Source: Conchocele bisecta
Lineage: Eukaryota; Mollusca; Bivalvia; Lucinida; Thyasiridae
Assembly (NCBI GenBank): GCA_029237695.1
Contig: CM055265.1
Coordinates: 214,846,506-214,910,505 of the forward strand
Direction of reading: 5' to 3'
DNA: 64,000 nt
Of this stretch, positions 47,887 through 57,687 are shown piece after piece. Under the pieces are notes generated by a model. The model made no database searches, was not told the origin of the DNA, and saw only the letters and a list, made by a program, of their open reading frames with translations. Position 1 is the first letter of the stretch; every line of letters starts with the position of its first letter. Made by a program: the position numbers and the translations under genes.

Positions 47887-48260
47887 TATGCCCCACCACG
47901 ATAGTGGAGGGGGCATTTAGGGTTAGGATAGTGTTGGGTACTCTTGTTGGGTATTTTTATAGAGTAAAAACCCAACAAGTATTCATTCGTAGGAACGTGC
48001 GTCAAAAACCCAACAAGTATTCATTCGTAGGAACGTGCAGGTTAAGATCACATACTTAGTGCTTCAAAAACTTTAACGCTCAGGTAAATATCTTATAATT
48101 TCTGTTTTCTTTCACGGATCAGCTTCATATTTCATATATATCCATTGCTCTAATGGTCCTCTACCGCCCTGTGCCAAATCCACATTCGTCCTGCCCCCGC
48201 CAAGCCCAGGGTCAAGGTCACATACTTGGTGCTTCAAAAACTTTAACGCTCCGGTAAAAG
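47887..48260 (+). mobile_element. Truncated family A element
   Basis: Head hairpin TGCCCCACCACgataGTGGaGGGGGCA (about 47888-47915), then core sequence (TTTAACGCTCAGGTAAATAT, CCTCTACCGCCCTGTGCCAA, CCCAGGGTCAAGGTCACATA). A direct repeat of AAAACCCAACAAGTATTCAT occurs at about 47967 and 48006. No own 3' end before family F units resume. Confidence 0.55.
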
Positions 48261-49059
48261 AAAATTTTGACTTGGAATTTGGCCTCATTTATTATCAAAG
48301 CGATGAACCCTTTTTCTAGTTTATTAAACTTCACACATGCATAGAAGACGACCCAAAGGTGTGTCGTGTCGCACGTAAGAATGACAACTCTTGCGTCGTT
48401 AATTTCTTAGTTATCTCCTTTTGTTGTTTCGTGCACTGATTTCATGTTTGGAGCATAACTCGAACACCCTTTGGAATATTTTCATGAAACTGCACACATG
48501 CATAGACCACGATGCTAAAGGTGTGTCACGCAAGAATGACAACTCTTGCATCACTAATTTTTTAGTTATCTCCCTTTGTTTTTCTGTCACTGATTTTGTC
48601 TCCGGAGCATAACTCGAACACCCTTTTTTCAAACTACTTGTGTATCTGGGGAGGGGGATACACATGCGCTTGTCGACAAGCGTCCATTTCTAGTTTTTGT
48701 TAATTTTTAAAAAACTTTTTTTTAAAGTTTTAAACTTTTTTTTTTAACTTTTTTTTCAATTTTTGTCTAGTAGCATAAGGTCGTAAGTGCTATATACGGA
48801 CAATTATCATATAATAAAAAAATTATTGACTAGTGAGCCATAGAATATAATCTGATATTCTATGGCTCACTATTCAGTAATTGTATAATATGTTCGCGCC
48901 AGTGAAAATTGCTTTTTGGCCCAGGCTCGAGGTCAAGGCGGCGGGACAAGGCGAGACTTTTGATTCCGCGGAATTCTTGTTTTATTGTAAATATTCAATT
49001 CTGATTTTGGCATTTTCCTCCCCTTTGTACAGGTACTATATAGGATTTAGTACTAAACC

Positions 49060-49127
49060 CATTGGCTCGGCCTTAAGTGACCTTAGCTGTTGATAGTCCG
49101 TTAAACGCCAACAAACAAACAAACATA
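49060..49127 (+). mobile_element. SINE-like 3' tail
   Basis: TTGGCTCGGCCTTAAGTGAC, CTTAGCTGTTGATAGTCCGT, TAAACGCC and an (AAAC)n tail. Same family as 10640-10737. Confidence 0.55.
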
Positions 49128-49228
49128 ATTCCCGATAATGCTTTGATTTTGTGTCAATTTTGCTATGTTCCTTATATGTATCATACGGTCCATGTCTTTA
49201 GCTCTCAGCCCAGACCGTATGATTATGT

Positions 49229-49614
49229 TGTTAAGCCAGCTAAGCCAGCTAAACCAGCTAAGCATGACCAGCCAAGCCTAACCAGCTAAGTGTAGCCAGC
49301 TAAGTGGCCAATTAAGTGCAACCAGCTATATGTGACCATCTAAGTGTAACATACTAAGCGTAACCAGCCAAGTGTGACCAGCCAAGTGTTAGCCAGCTAA
49401 GCATAACCAACTAAGCGTAACCAGCTAATCATAACCTGCTAAGCATGTTCAGCTAAGTGTGACAAGGGAATTGTGGCAAGCTAAGCATGACCAACTACGT
49501 GTTACCAGCTAAGTGTGGCCAGCTAAGTGTTGCCCAGTTAAGCATGGCTAGCTAAGTGTTACCAGCCACGTGTGTCCAGCTACGTGTGTCTGGCTAAGCC
49601 TAACCAGCTAAGTG
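49229..49614 (+). repeat. 13-bp minisatellite abutting the exon E acceptor
   Basis: About 28 degenerate units of the type CCAGCTAAGTGTA / CCAGCTAAGCATG. The array runs to about 20 nt before the exon E acceptor, so the branch-point region is made of, or immediately next to, repeat sequence. Confidence 0.85.
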
Positions 49615-49633
49615 TGTCCATGCTGTATTCCAG

Positions 49634-49699
49634 GGCATCATCGGGGCACTGGAGCAGCTGAAACTTCTCGGGGCCGTCGACCACCACCACAACCTCAAG
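49634..49699 (+). CDS. DHX33: DHX33-like helicase, internal exon E (winged-helix / ratchet start)
   Basis: Small symmetric exon of 66 nt (22 codons, phase 0 at both ends), acceptor TGTATTCCAG, donor AAG|GTAACT. It encodes GIIGALEQLKLLGAVDHHHN and LK. The segment ALxQLxLLGA followed by LTPLG across the next junction is the standard end of the DEAH winged-helix domain. A His-His-His run replaces the more acidic or polar loop found in vertebrate DHX33. A 13-bp minisatellite runs up to within about 20 nt of this exon's acceptor, leaving little room for a separate branch-point region. Confidence 0.92.
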
Positions 49700-49793
49700 G
49701 TAACTCGCTGTCCATAAGTATAAGTTATAGTTCACATATTGCATGTTTACGGTATTAAATGCGATGGAGCTTGATACACAGATTGATATCATA

Positions 49794-49966
49794 AATGTGG
49801 CTGTGATTGGAGAAATGGGGCTTATGGGATTTGTAACCATTGACAGTGTAGCTCCTGATCAAATAATACAATGAATACGATCTATGTTGCTTGCTAGAAC
49901 CTTGACGGGTGCTTTATTGATGGAATGACGAACAGTGCAGATCCTGATCAGACTGTTTGTGTTTAT
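49794..49966 (+). mobile_element. Truncated copy of the TIR MITE
   Basis: Left end ATGTGGCTGTGATTGGAGAA, ATGGGGCTTATGGGATTTGT, then GACGAACAGTGCAGATCCTG. The right inverted end is missing. It lies in the 383-nt intron between exons E and F. Confidence 0.65.
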
Positions 49967-50082
49967 CAACCAGAACCTGCTGACGAAGACACTGAATCTC
50001 AGAATATGCGCAGAATGTACTGAAACAGATTACTGAACAACAATATAACGTCACATGACCGGTGTTTGTTTTGTGGTTTCAG

Positions 50083-50171
50083 TTAACTCCCCTTGGGAGA
50101 CAGATGGCAGCATTTCCACTGGACCCTCGCATGTCCAAGGTCATTCTGTCTGCCAAAGACTTCCATTGTTC
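50083..50171 (+). CDS. DHX33: DHX33-like helicase, internal exon F (start of HA2 region)
   Basis: Exon of 89 nt, acceptor TGTGGTTTCAG, donor TC|GTAAGTG (near-consensus). It enters in phase 0 and leaves in phase 2. It encodes LTPLGRQMAAFPLDPRMSKV then ILSAKDFHC and two bases of a Ser or similar codon. LTPLGRxMAAFPLDPxxxKxI is the conserved join between winged-helix and helicase-associated (HA2) domains. The expected next segment (the EEVLTIVSLLS block of the family) is not found between 50172 and 64000, so the following intron exceeds 13.8 kb unless an alternative end is used. With exons A-E it makes a continuous frame of about 230 residues. Confidence 0.94.
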
Positions 50172-50251
50172 GTAAGTGTTTGTTCACTGGTGCTGCATCG
50201 GCTTCACAACGAGATACCACTCAGCTCAACTTAGAGTTATCGCATAAACAC

Positions 50252-50306
50252 ATTTTTGGCGCGACTATAGTCGGCGCTTTTTCCGTCGTTGTCCGCGTCG
50301 TCCGGT
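50252..50306 (+). mobile_element. Extra partial head of a family C element
   Basis: GGCGCGACTATAGTCGGCGC and TTTTTCCGTCGTTGTCCGCG repeat the head and leader of the adjacent complete element. It looks like a second element that inserted into the leader of the first, or a local duplication. Confidence 0.5.
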
Positions 50307-51084
50307 ATTTGTCGCCCCTGCTTTAGCAGAGGTGCGACTATAGTTGGCGTTTTTTCCGTCGTCCGCGTCGTCTGCGTCGTCCGCGTCGTCCGCTTTCATA
50401 ATATTTCACATCAATGTTTGTCGAGGGATGATGCTTCATTACGCACACCCCCACATCCAAATTCTCAAGGTCAAGGTCATTTATTTACTTTTAATGTTTA
50501 CCGGTTTTGTAACAGAAATGCTTTAAAGTTATTGTTTTTTTCACAATATCTCTTTAACCCTTGCTAGACTTTGATAATACATTTATTTCACATCAATGTT
50601 TGTCTATGGATGATGCTTCAATATTCACACCCCCACATCCAAATTCTCAAGGTCAAGGTCATTTATTTACTTTTAATGTTCCCCGATTTTGTAACAGAAA
50701 TGCGTTAAAAGTTATTGTTTTTTCACAATATCTCTTTAACCCCTTGCCAGACTTTGATAATATTTCACATCAATGTTTGTCTACGGATGATGCTTCATTA
50801 CGCACACCCCCACATCCAAATTCTGACGGTCAAGGTCATTTATTTACTTTAATGTTCACCGGTTTTGTAACAGAAATGTGTTAAAGTTATTGTTTTTTCA
50901 CAATATCTCTTTAACCCCTTGCCAGACTTTGATAATATTTCACATCAATGTTTATCTAGGGATGATGCTTCATTACGCACACCCCCACATCAAAATTCTC
51001 AAGGTCAAGGTCATTTATTTACTTGTAATGTTCACGCTCAAATGCCTCGGTAGGCGCGACACCGCTTTCGTGGCGGAATTCTTG
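50307..51084 (+). mobile_element. Complete family C tandem-core element
   Basis: T-run then hairpin GTCGCcCCTGCT-tt-AGCAGaGGtGCGAC (50311-50338), a CGTCGTCCGCGTCGTC leader, and four core units of about 176 bp (50395-51050). Unit markers are CTTTAACCCCTTGCCAGACT, TCACATCAATGTTTGTCTAG and CTCAAGGTCAAGGTCATTTA. The 3' hairpin is CCGC...GCGG (51062-51076), then AATT-CTTG-TT. It sits in the intron after exon F. Confidence 0.8.
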
Positions 51085-51086
51085 TT

Positions 51087-51129
51087 CATCTAGTAACCAG
51101 CGCAAATTTCTTGCGCAGGTTACTAGATG
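51087..51129. repeat. Inverted repeat, 19-bp arms
   Basis: CATCTAGTAACCAGCGCAA (51087-51105) is inverted at 51111-51129 with one mismatch and a 5-nt loop. It starts 3 nt after the CTTG end of the preceding element. Confidence 0.85.
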
Positions 51130-51142
51130 AAAACGTGTTTAT

Positions 51143-51169
51143 GCAGTATATTCTGCATGTAGCTGAACG
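51143..51169 (+). repeat. 27-bp direct repeat, left copy
   Basis: GCAGTATATTCTGCATGTAG and the following CTGAACG occur again, identically, at 51564-51590. The two copies bracket the MITE at 51175-51563. Confidence 0.9.
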
Positions 51170-51174
51170 CAGTA

Positions 51175-51563
51175 CAGGGCTCCAGAAAAATAATTTCGTA
51201 ATTGAGTATTGTCACTTCATCATTCTGAAGCAATTGGGTATTTCAAAATTTTAATTAGGTAAAATATAATCACACAAATGTTTACACATCAAGAGTCAGC
51301 AATTATTGAATAGTTTGAAATGAAAACATGTCTTGGTATTTCATTAGAATTGTCTCCTTGGAGACAATTCTAATGAAATACCAAGATGTGTTTTCATGGA
51401 AAATAAGAAAATATGCTATATTTGTGGTCTGTTTATTGTTTTCTGTAGCATGATACCACACATTTTTCATTGCTTTTTGATACTCACTACTTCTGATTTC
51501 AATTGGGTATTTGGCAATTTTAATTGGGTATTTACGCAAATACGCAGCTTATATGGAGCTCTG
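51175..51563 (+). mobile_element. MITE with central palindrome, copy 1
   Basis: Ends CAGGGCTCCAG and the inverse CTGGAGCTCT-type motif. The centre holds a palindrome of about 38-bp arms (51321-51399) around GTCTCC/GGAGAC, with CTTGGTATTTCATTAGAATT. It shares its whole length, in reverse, with 52518-52901. Confidence 0.75.
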
Positions 51564-51844
51564 GCAGTATATTCTGCATGTAGCTGAACGAGAACTAGTC
51601 GGGAATCCGGTACATATTTCTACGTGAAATGCAGTGCCAATGTTATTGCCGTTCTGCCATCCTCACCCATAGACGCAGTGTACCTGCCTCAGGGACGGAT
51701 GTGATGGCCTAGTCGTGGAGCACTGCACTTCAATACCGGAGGTCACCATCAGTAGCCGATTTCACCAACATTGCAAAGTATACTTATCTAGCTAAGTACA
51801 TATTGAGGGAGAAATTTTCAATTTAAGGATACTTTTTTAATTTT

Positions 51845-51913
51845 TATTATACCGATTTTATTACAAAATCACAGCCATTTTGGCTGTGATAATGTAATAA
51901 AGTCAGTATAATA
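51845..51913. mobile_element. Very short foldback MITE, 69 bp
   Basis: TATTATACCGATTTTATTAC at the left and GTAATAAAGTCAGTATAATA at the right are near-perfect inverses. The middle ATCACAGCC-atttt-GGCTGTGAT is a perfect hairpin. No coding potential. Confidence 0.75.
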
Positions 51914-51969
51914 ATTCTGCATACTTTTAATCATCAAATATATGCAGTCGTTAGTTCTGTATGAAATAA

Positions 51970-52469
51970 NNNNNNNNNNNNNNNNNNNNNNNNNNNNNNN
52001 NNNNNNNNNNNNNNNNNNNNNNNNNNNNNNNNNNNNNNNNNNNNNNNNNNNNNNNNNNNNNNNNNNNNNNNNNNNNNNNNNNNNNNNNNNNNNNNNNNNN
52101 NNNNNNNNNNNNNNNNNNNNNNNNNNNNNNNNNNNNNNNNNNNNNNNNNNNNNNNNNNNNNNNNNNNNNNNNNNNNNNNNNNNNNNNNNNNNNNNNNNNN
52201 NNNNNNNNNNNNNNNNNNNNNNNNNNNNNNNNNNNNNNNNNNNNNNNNNNNNNNNNNNNNNNNNNNNNNNNNNNNNNNNNNNNNNNNNNNNNNNNNNNNN
52301 NNNNNNNNNNNNNNNNNNNNNNNNNNNNNNNNNNNNNNNNNNNNNNNNNNNNNNNNNNNNNNNNNNNNNNNNNNNNNNNNNNNNNNNNNNNNNNNNNNNN
52401 NNNNNNNNNNNNNNNNNNNNNNNNNNNNNNNNNNNNNNNNNNNNNNNNNNNNNNNNNNNNNNNNNNNNN
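51970..52469. other. Assembly gap of exactly 500 N
   Basis: A round-number gap marks a scaffolding join of unknown true length. Open frames across it are meaningless. Confidence 0.99.
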
Positions 52470-52517
52470 TTTGTCACAGCATGAATGCAGACCATCAGAT
52501 TCAATGCATGTGTGAAT

Positions 52518-52901
52518 CAGAGCTCCAGATAAGGTGCGTATTTGCGTAAATATCCAATTAAAATTGCCAAAAACCCAATTGAAATCAGAAGTAGTGAGTA
52601 TCAAAAAGCAATGAAAAATTTGTGGTATCTTTATCATGCTACAGAAAACAATAAACAGACCTTATTTTTCCATGACAACACATCTTGGTATTTCATTAGA
52701 ATTGTCTCCAAGGAGACAAATTCTAATGAAATACCAAGATGTGTTTTTCATTTAGAAGCAAACTATTCAATAATTGCGGTCTGTTGATGTATAAACAGTA
52801 TTGTGGATTCTATTTTACCCAATTAAAATGTTGAAATTGCTTCAGAAATGATGGAGTACATGTAACAATACTCAATTACTAATTCCTTATCTGGAGCCCT
52901 G
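52518..52901 (-). mobile_element. MITE with central palindrome, copy 2, inverted
   Basis: Reverse-orientation counterpart of 51175-51563. Ends CAGAGCTCCAG and CTGGAGCCCTG; central palindrome CATCTTGGTATTTCATTAGA / TCTAATGAAATACCAAGATG. Together with copy 1 it makes a large inverted pair around the assembly gap. Confidence 0.75.
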
Positions 52902-52984
52902 GTGAATTATCAAGCAGATCCATACATACCCCGAAACCTGTCTGTAACGCAGGATGACTTACAGCCAGAACCCACAAAGGTCAC

Positions 52985-52985
<1 letters not shown>

Positions 52986-53032
<47 letters not shown>
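52986..53032 (+). repeat. Poly-C run followed by poly-T
   Basis: About 47 C then 8 T. It could be genuine, but it resembles the poly-C runs at 20491-20521 and 25267-25306 inside satellite DNA, so a consensus artefact is possible. Confidence 0.8.
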
Positions 53033-53429
53033 TTTTTTTTCTGTCCATTCTTCCTGCACCCACTGGCGCAGCGGGTTTTGCATTTAAAAATCAATACAAG
53101 AAACGAGGCAAAGCCACGAAGGCCAGGTTTTTTCCAAGCATAGACACTTGGATAACATAATTATACCCACTTTTTGTAGACTAGATGGCCGTGGCCTGCA
53201 TGTCGCGTTCCTTGGGGCGAGGCATGGACACTAAAAAAATAGATATAGATGGAAAAACTTTAAAAAAAAAATTTAACCAAAAAACTTTAACCGGACACAC
53301 GGACGAACGGACGGACGTATGCCAAAATGCCGACGATATAGCGCTTTCCGCAAGCAGTGTGACAATGATGATAAACACCCATGTGAAGTATCAAGGTACA
53401 TGTATTGGGTGAAGCAGTTGCAGAGATAT

Positions 53430-55060
53430 AGTACACAAAAAAACTTTAACAACAAAAAAATTAAAAGTAATTTGAACTTGACATAGGGCACAGGATCGCG
53501 CTTTCTGCAAGCAGGTGCGACAATGATGATAAACACCCATGTGAAGTATCAAGGTATTGGGTGAAGCAGTTGCAGAGATATAGTACACGAAAAAACTTTA
53601 ACAAAAAAATTCAAAGTTAATTTGACCTTGACATTGGGCACAGGATCGCGCTTTCCGCAAGCAGGTGCGACAATGAATGATAAACACCCATGTGAGTATC
53701 AAGGTATTGGGTGAAGCAGTTTGCAGAGATAGTACACGAAAAAACTTTAACAAAAAAATTCAAAGTAATTTGACCTTGACATTGGGCACAGGATCGCGCT
53801 TTCCGCAAGCAGGTGCGACAATGATGATAAACACCCATGTGAAGTATCAAGGTATTGGGTGAAGCAGTTGCAGAGACATAGTACACGAAAAAACTTTAAC
53901 AAAAAAATTCAAATTAATTTGACCTTGACATTGGGCACAGGATCGCGCTTTCTGCAAGCAGGTGCGACAATGATGATAAACACCCATGTGAAGTATCAAG
54001 GTATTGGGTGAAGCAGTTGCAGAGATATAGTACACGAAAAAACTTTAACAAAAAAAATCAAATAAATTTGACCTTGACATTGGGCACAGGATCGCGCTTT
54101 CCGCAAGCAGGTGCGACAATGATTAAACACCCGATGTGAAGTACAAGGTATTGGGTGAAGACAGTTGCAGAGATATAGTACACGAAAAAACTTTAATAAA
54201 AAAATTCAAAGTAATTGACCTTGACATTGGGCACAGGAATCGCGCTTCCGCAAGCAGGTGCGACAATGATGATAAACACCCATGAAGTATCAGTATGGGT
54301 GAAGCAGTTGCAGAGATAGTACACCAAAAAAAGAAAAAACTTTAACAAAAAAATTCAAAGTAATTTTGACCTTGACATTGCACAGGGACGCGCTTTCACA
54401 AGGCAGGTGCGACATGATGATACCCATGTGAAGTATCAAGTATTGGGTGAAGCAATGAGATAGTACGAAACTTACATTCAAAGTAATGCCTTGACATTGG
54501 GTACAAGGATGCGCTCCGCAAGCAGTTCGACAATGAGATCACCCTGTAAGTATCAAGGTATTGGGTGAAGCAGTTGCAGAGAAGTACACGAAAAAACTTT
54601 AACAAAAAAATTCAAAGTAATTTGACCTTGACATTGGGCACAGGATCGCGCTTTCCGCAAGCAGGTGCGCGACAATGATGATAAACACCCATGTGAAGTA
54701 TCAAGGTATTGGGTGAAGCAGTTAGCAGAGATATAGTACACGAAAAAACTTTAACAAAAAAATTCAAAGTAATTTGAACTTGACATTGGGCACAGGATCG
54801 CGCTTTCCGCAAGCAGGTGCGACAATGATGATATAAACACCCATGTGAAGTATCAAGGTATTGGGTGAAGCAGTTGCAGAGATATAGTACACGAAAAAAA
54901 TTTAGCAAAAAAATTCAAAGTAATTTGACCTTGACATTGGGCACAGGGGCCACACGGTTGGGGGTTAGAATGAAAATATGGATGATGATAAACACCCATG
55001 TGAAGTTTCAAGGTAATGGGCGAAGCAGTTGCAGAGATATAGTATAACGAAAAAGTTTTA
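53430..55060 (-). repeat. Tandem array, about 150 bp unit, family G
   Basis: Plus-strand unit markers: ACACGAAAAAACTTTAACAA, AATTTGACCTTGACATTGGG, CACAGGATCGCGCTTTCCGC, AAGCAGGTGCGACAATGATG, AAACACCCATGTGAAGTATC, GGTATTGGGTGAAGCAGTTG. About eleven copies. Copies at 54110-54590 carry many small deletions while the flanking ones are nearly identical. GACCTTGACA is the reverse of the shared GGTCAAGGTCA box. Confidence 0.9.
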
Positions 55061-55069
55061 ATCAAAAAA

Positions 55070-55645
55070 TCTCTAACCAGACGTACGTTAAAAAGTTAAC
55101 GTTGAAAATGGCTAAGTCAATTACGTAGAAATAATGGGTGAAGGTAAAAAAATGGTCACATGTGGATAGTTGTATGTGGTAGGCACCCTTGGTTATGAAG
55201 CTGTGAAAGTTTGGTGGTCCTAGGTGGTACAGTACCAAAGAAATGGACTTAAACACGAAAACTTAACATTGTAAACGCGAAAACTTAACATTGAAAATGG
55301 CTAAGTCGACTGCGCGAAAAAATGGGTGAAGTTAAAAAAAAAGTAACATGTTGGATAGTGATATGTGGTGGTGGGTACCCCTTGATTATGAAGCTGTGAA
55401 AGTTTGGTGGTCCTAGGTGGTACAGTACCAAAGAAATGGACTTAAACACGAAAACTTAACATTGTAAACGCGAAAACTTAACATTGAAAATGGCTAAGTC
55501 GACTACGCGGAAAAAATGGGTCAAGTTAAAAAAAAAGTAACATTGGATAGTGATAGGTGGTGGGCACCCCTTGATTATGAAGCTGTGAAAGTTTGGTGGT
55601 CCTAGGTGGTACATAACAAAGAAATGGACTCAAACACGAAAATTA
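55070..55645 (-). repeat. Tandem repeat, about 190 bp unit, three copies
   Basis: Unit markers: AACATTGAAAATGGCTAAGT, GATTATGAAGCTGTGAAAGT, TTGGTGGTCCTAGGTGGTAC, AAAGAAATGGACTTAAACAC. Confidence 0.85.
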
Positions 55646-56032
55646 ACATTGATTGTGGACGCCGCCCGCCCGCCCACCGCCCGCCCGCCGCCCGCCGCCC
55701 GCCCGCCCGGCTTTCGCCAATCCAATAGCCTGGATTTTTTTTCAAAAAACCTGGCTAAAAATCATTGAATTGCCTTCATACATGTACTACATTAATGGAA
55801 CATTTATCTCTTCAAGACAACATCTACCTGAATAAATAAATCTCTTAAAACGTGTATTTATTCACATTATTCTAATACCATGTCAACAACATTTTCTATT
55901 TTCATTAACGTAATTACAGTACTCCCCTTTTTATTTCGCCGTCTTTTATAGTAATTAAAATTTAAAGTGAATTAAAACATATAATTTGGTGGTTTTATTA
56001 CTGTTATTACCCTTACCGAAATTGAAATCACA

Positions 56033-56200
56033 AACATATATGGGACATATATGTCCCATATATGTCCCATACAACTGTCATTAAAATGGAGTATGGGAGT
56101 TATAGTTATATGGGAGATGTTGGAAAGTTATATGTGTAAAACATACAAGTAATTATGTTATATGGGAGTTATATGGGAGATGTAGGGCAGATGTTGGGGA
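56033..56200. repeat. Short-period ATATGGG/ATATGTCCC repeats
   Basis: Self-complementary CATATATGGGACATATATGT and CCCATATATGTCCCATA stretches, followed by repeated TTATATGGGAGATGT. They resemble 61755-62095 in reverse; both are next to CCCTTACCGAA / TTCGGTAAGGG. Confidence 0.7.
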
Positions 56201-56504
56201 ATTGTCTTTCCAAAAGTTCAGACATATAAGTGAGAACTTATCAGTAAACTGGGAAAATTTCTCGAGTCCGAAAAGACTAAGTCCAACCAGTATGTTTTTT
56301 AACAATATAATCAAATGAAAAAATACATTGTTCATTAATGTTAGAGCAAAATGGGTATCAAAATGTTTGGTTTGAGATAAGCTATTCCAATTTGTTATTT
56401 ACATAGAAGTAAAAAAAAAAATATTTTACAAAATATATATTTCTTTAATATGAAATTTGCTAAAATGATTGATTATTGGTGTATAATGGCTTATCAACAG
56501 CTAG

Positions 56505-56690
56505 GTCATTTAAGGCCGGGCCAACGGGTTGGACTATCCCGTATTCAACCTGTCCAAAATGAAAGAAATTTCCAAAATCAGAGTTCAATATTTACATAAA
56601 CTATATATTCAGCCCTGAAATTAGAATATCCTGACCTGGTGCCAGGTCCATGCCACACCAGAATCAAAATGCGCATTTGCACTAGTCATT
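56505..56690 (-). repeat. Reverse copy of the GGGCTGAATATATA family with SINE-like tail
   Basis: Starts with CAACAGCTAGGTCATTTAAG and GCCGGGCCAACGGG, then TATATTCAGCCCTGAAATTA, GGTGCCAGGTCCATGCCACA and CCAGAATC. It is the reverse complement of 45290-45365 and 61430-61640. Confidence 0.6.
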
Positions 56691-57012
56691 GTGAAATATC
56701 AAAAAACCACTTAATGAAAATATATATCTTACAAAAATGTGAATAAATCACGTTATTGTTGTGAATCCATGCGGACATGATGTCAACTTGTGGCACAGAT
56801 TTACGTGAAGTAGATTTCACAAGTAGACTTTTCCAATTAAATGCTTGTTTTGGCAAATGATAAACCGAAATTCTTATCTTTGCAGCAAATATGATATACA
56901 TCTACCATGTCCATCTTGTGGTGTAAACTTTTAATATATCACGAGTGTCGCTCAGGCATGGGTAAAATTTAAACATTTCGCACCATGAGATGGACTTCTA
57001 CAACATGCATGG

Positions 57013-57240
57013 GTACATTAATAGTACAGTATCAGACTTTGTTCCTTTTCACTGATACACTGACATTGTTGGACTTCGTTCTGTGTCACTGGTACATTAA
57101 TAGTAAAGTGTTGGACTTCTTTACTGGTACGCCGATAGTACATTGATGGACTTTGTGCATTATGACGGGTACCTTGTACATTAATAGCACAGTGTTGGAC
57201 TTTGGTCATTTTCTATGGTCCACTGATAGTAAATGGTTAT
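57013..57240 (+). repeat. Degenerate tandem repeat, about 50-60 bp
   Basis: Four to five units of the type ACATTAATAGTACAGTGTTG, GACTTTGTTC, ATTTTCACTGGT. Confidence 0.65.
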
Positions 57241-57687
57241 ATTTGTTCATTTTCACAAGTACTACAATGCTTTATTATTTTACTTGGTCTCTTTTGACCA
57301 TTAGCCTAATCATGTAAACTAGCTGAAGATATAATATGATGGGAGAAACTTTTTGATGTAAAAAAATAGCATGTATTATAGAGTGTTACAGCGACATTCC
57401 GAAGGTCAAGGTCATGTCAATGGGGGTGGGAGTGTGTTGCACACATTCAGGTGGAGCATGTACCCAAATATTGAAGCAATTCTTCAAGTAATATTGAAGA
57501 TATTACATGATGGAGTAACTATTACAAACTTATCACAATTACATGTTTTCCTTTACACATGTATAGTATAACTCTCGTAAACTCAAATTTTCGCTAAGTC
57601 ATACTATTTCCTCAGTCCCTTGAATTGTGAGTAAACAAGTGTAGATTGTATTTGTAATCAAAGTATTTTGATGATTTCTCATAATTA

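Larger units (their letters stand above)
45367..48981 (+). mobile_element. Nested and internally duplicated cluster of tandem-core elements
   Basis: Outer head: TTTT then hairpin GTCTCGcCCGC-aaa-GCGGaaaaCGAGAC (45370-45397). Outer tail: palindrome ATTCCGCGGAAT then T-CTTG-TT (ends about 48981); a second outer tail (ATTCCGCTGAATTCTTG) lies at about 47790-47810. Inside is a second head, the hairpin GTATCCCCCG...CGGGGGATAC (45880-45907). Its tail is CTTGTCGACAAG then CGTCCATTT and CTAG-TT, at about 48669-48693. About 150 bp at 45591-45745 is repeated about 970 bp later. The exact order of insertion and duplication cannot be resolved by eye. Confidence 0.6.
53181..55745 (-). mobile_element. Minus-strand tandem-core element (family G)
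   Basis: On the minus strand it starts at about 55745 with a T-run and CCAGGCTATTGGATTGGCGA. A GGGC-rich leader follows (CGGGCGGGCGGCGGGCGGCG), then three units of about 190 bp (55060-55640) and about eleven units of about 150 bp (53430-55060). It ends GCAGGCCACGGCCAT then CTAG at 53181-53184. That the two repeat types belong to one element is inferred from the head and tail. Confidence 0.65.

Noticed and set aside
51869..52637. Long open frames across the N gap
   Set aside because: They are made of unknown residues; the gap length is arbitrary.
52902..53160. Proline-rich open frames at the poly-C run
   Set aside because: They result from homopolymer C only; there is no flanking domain.
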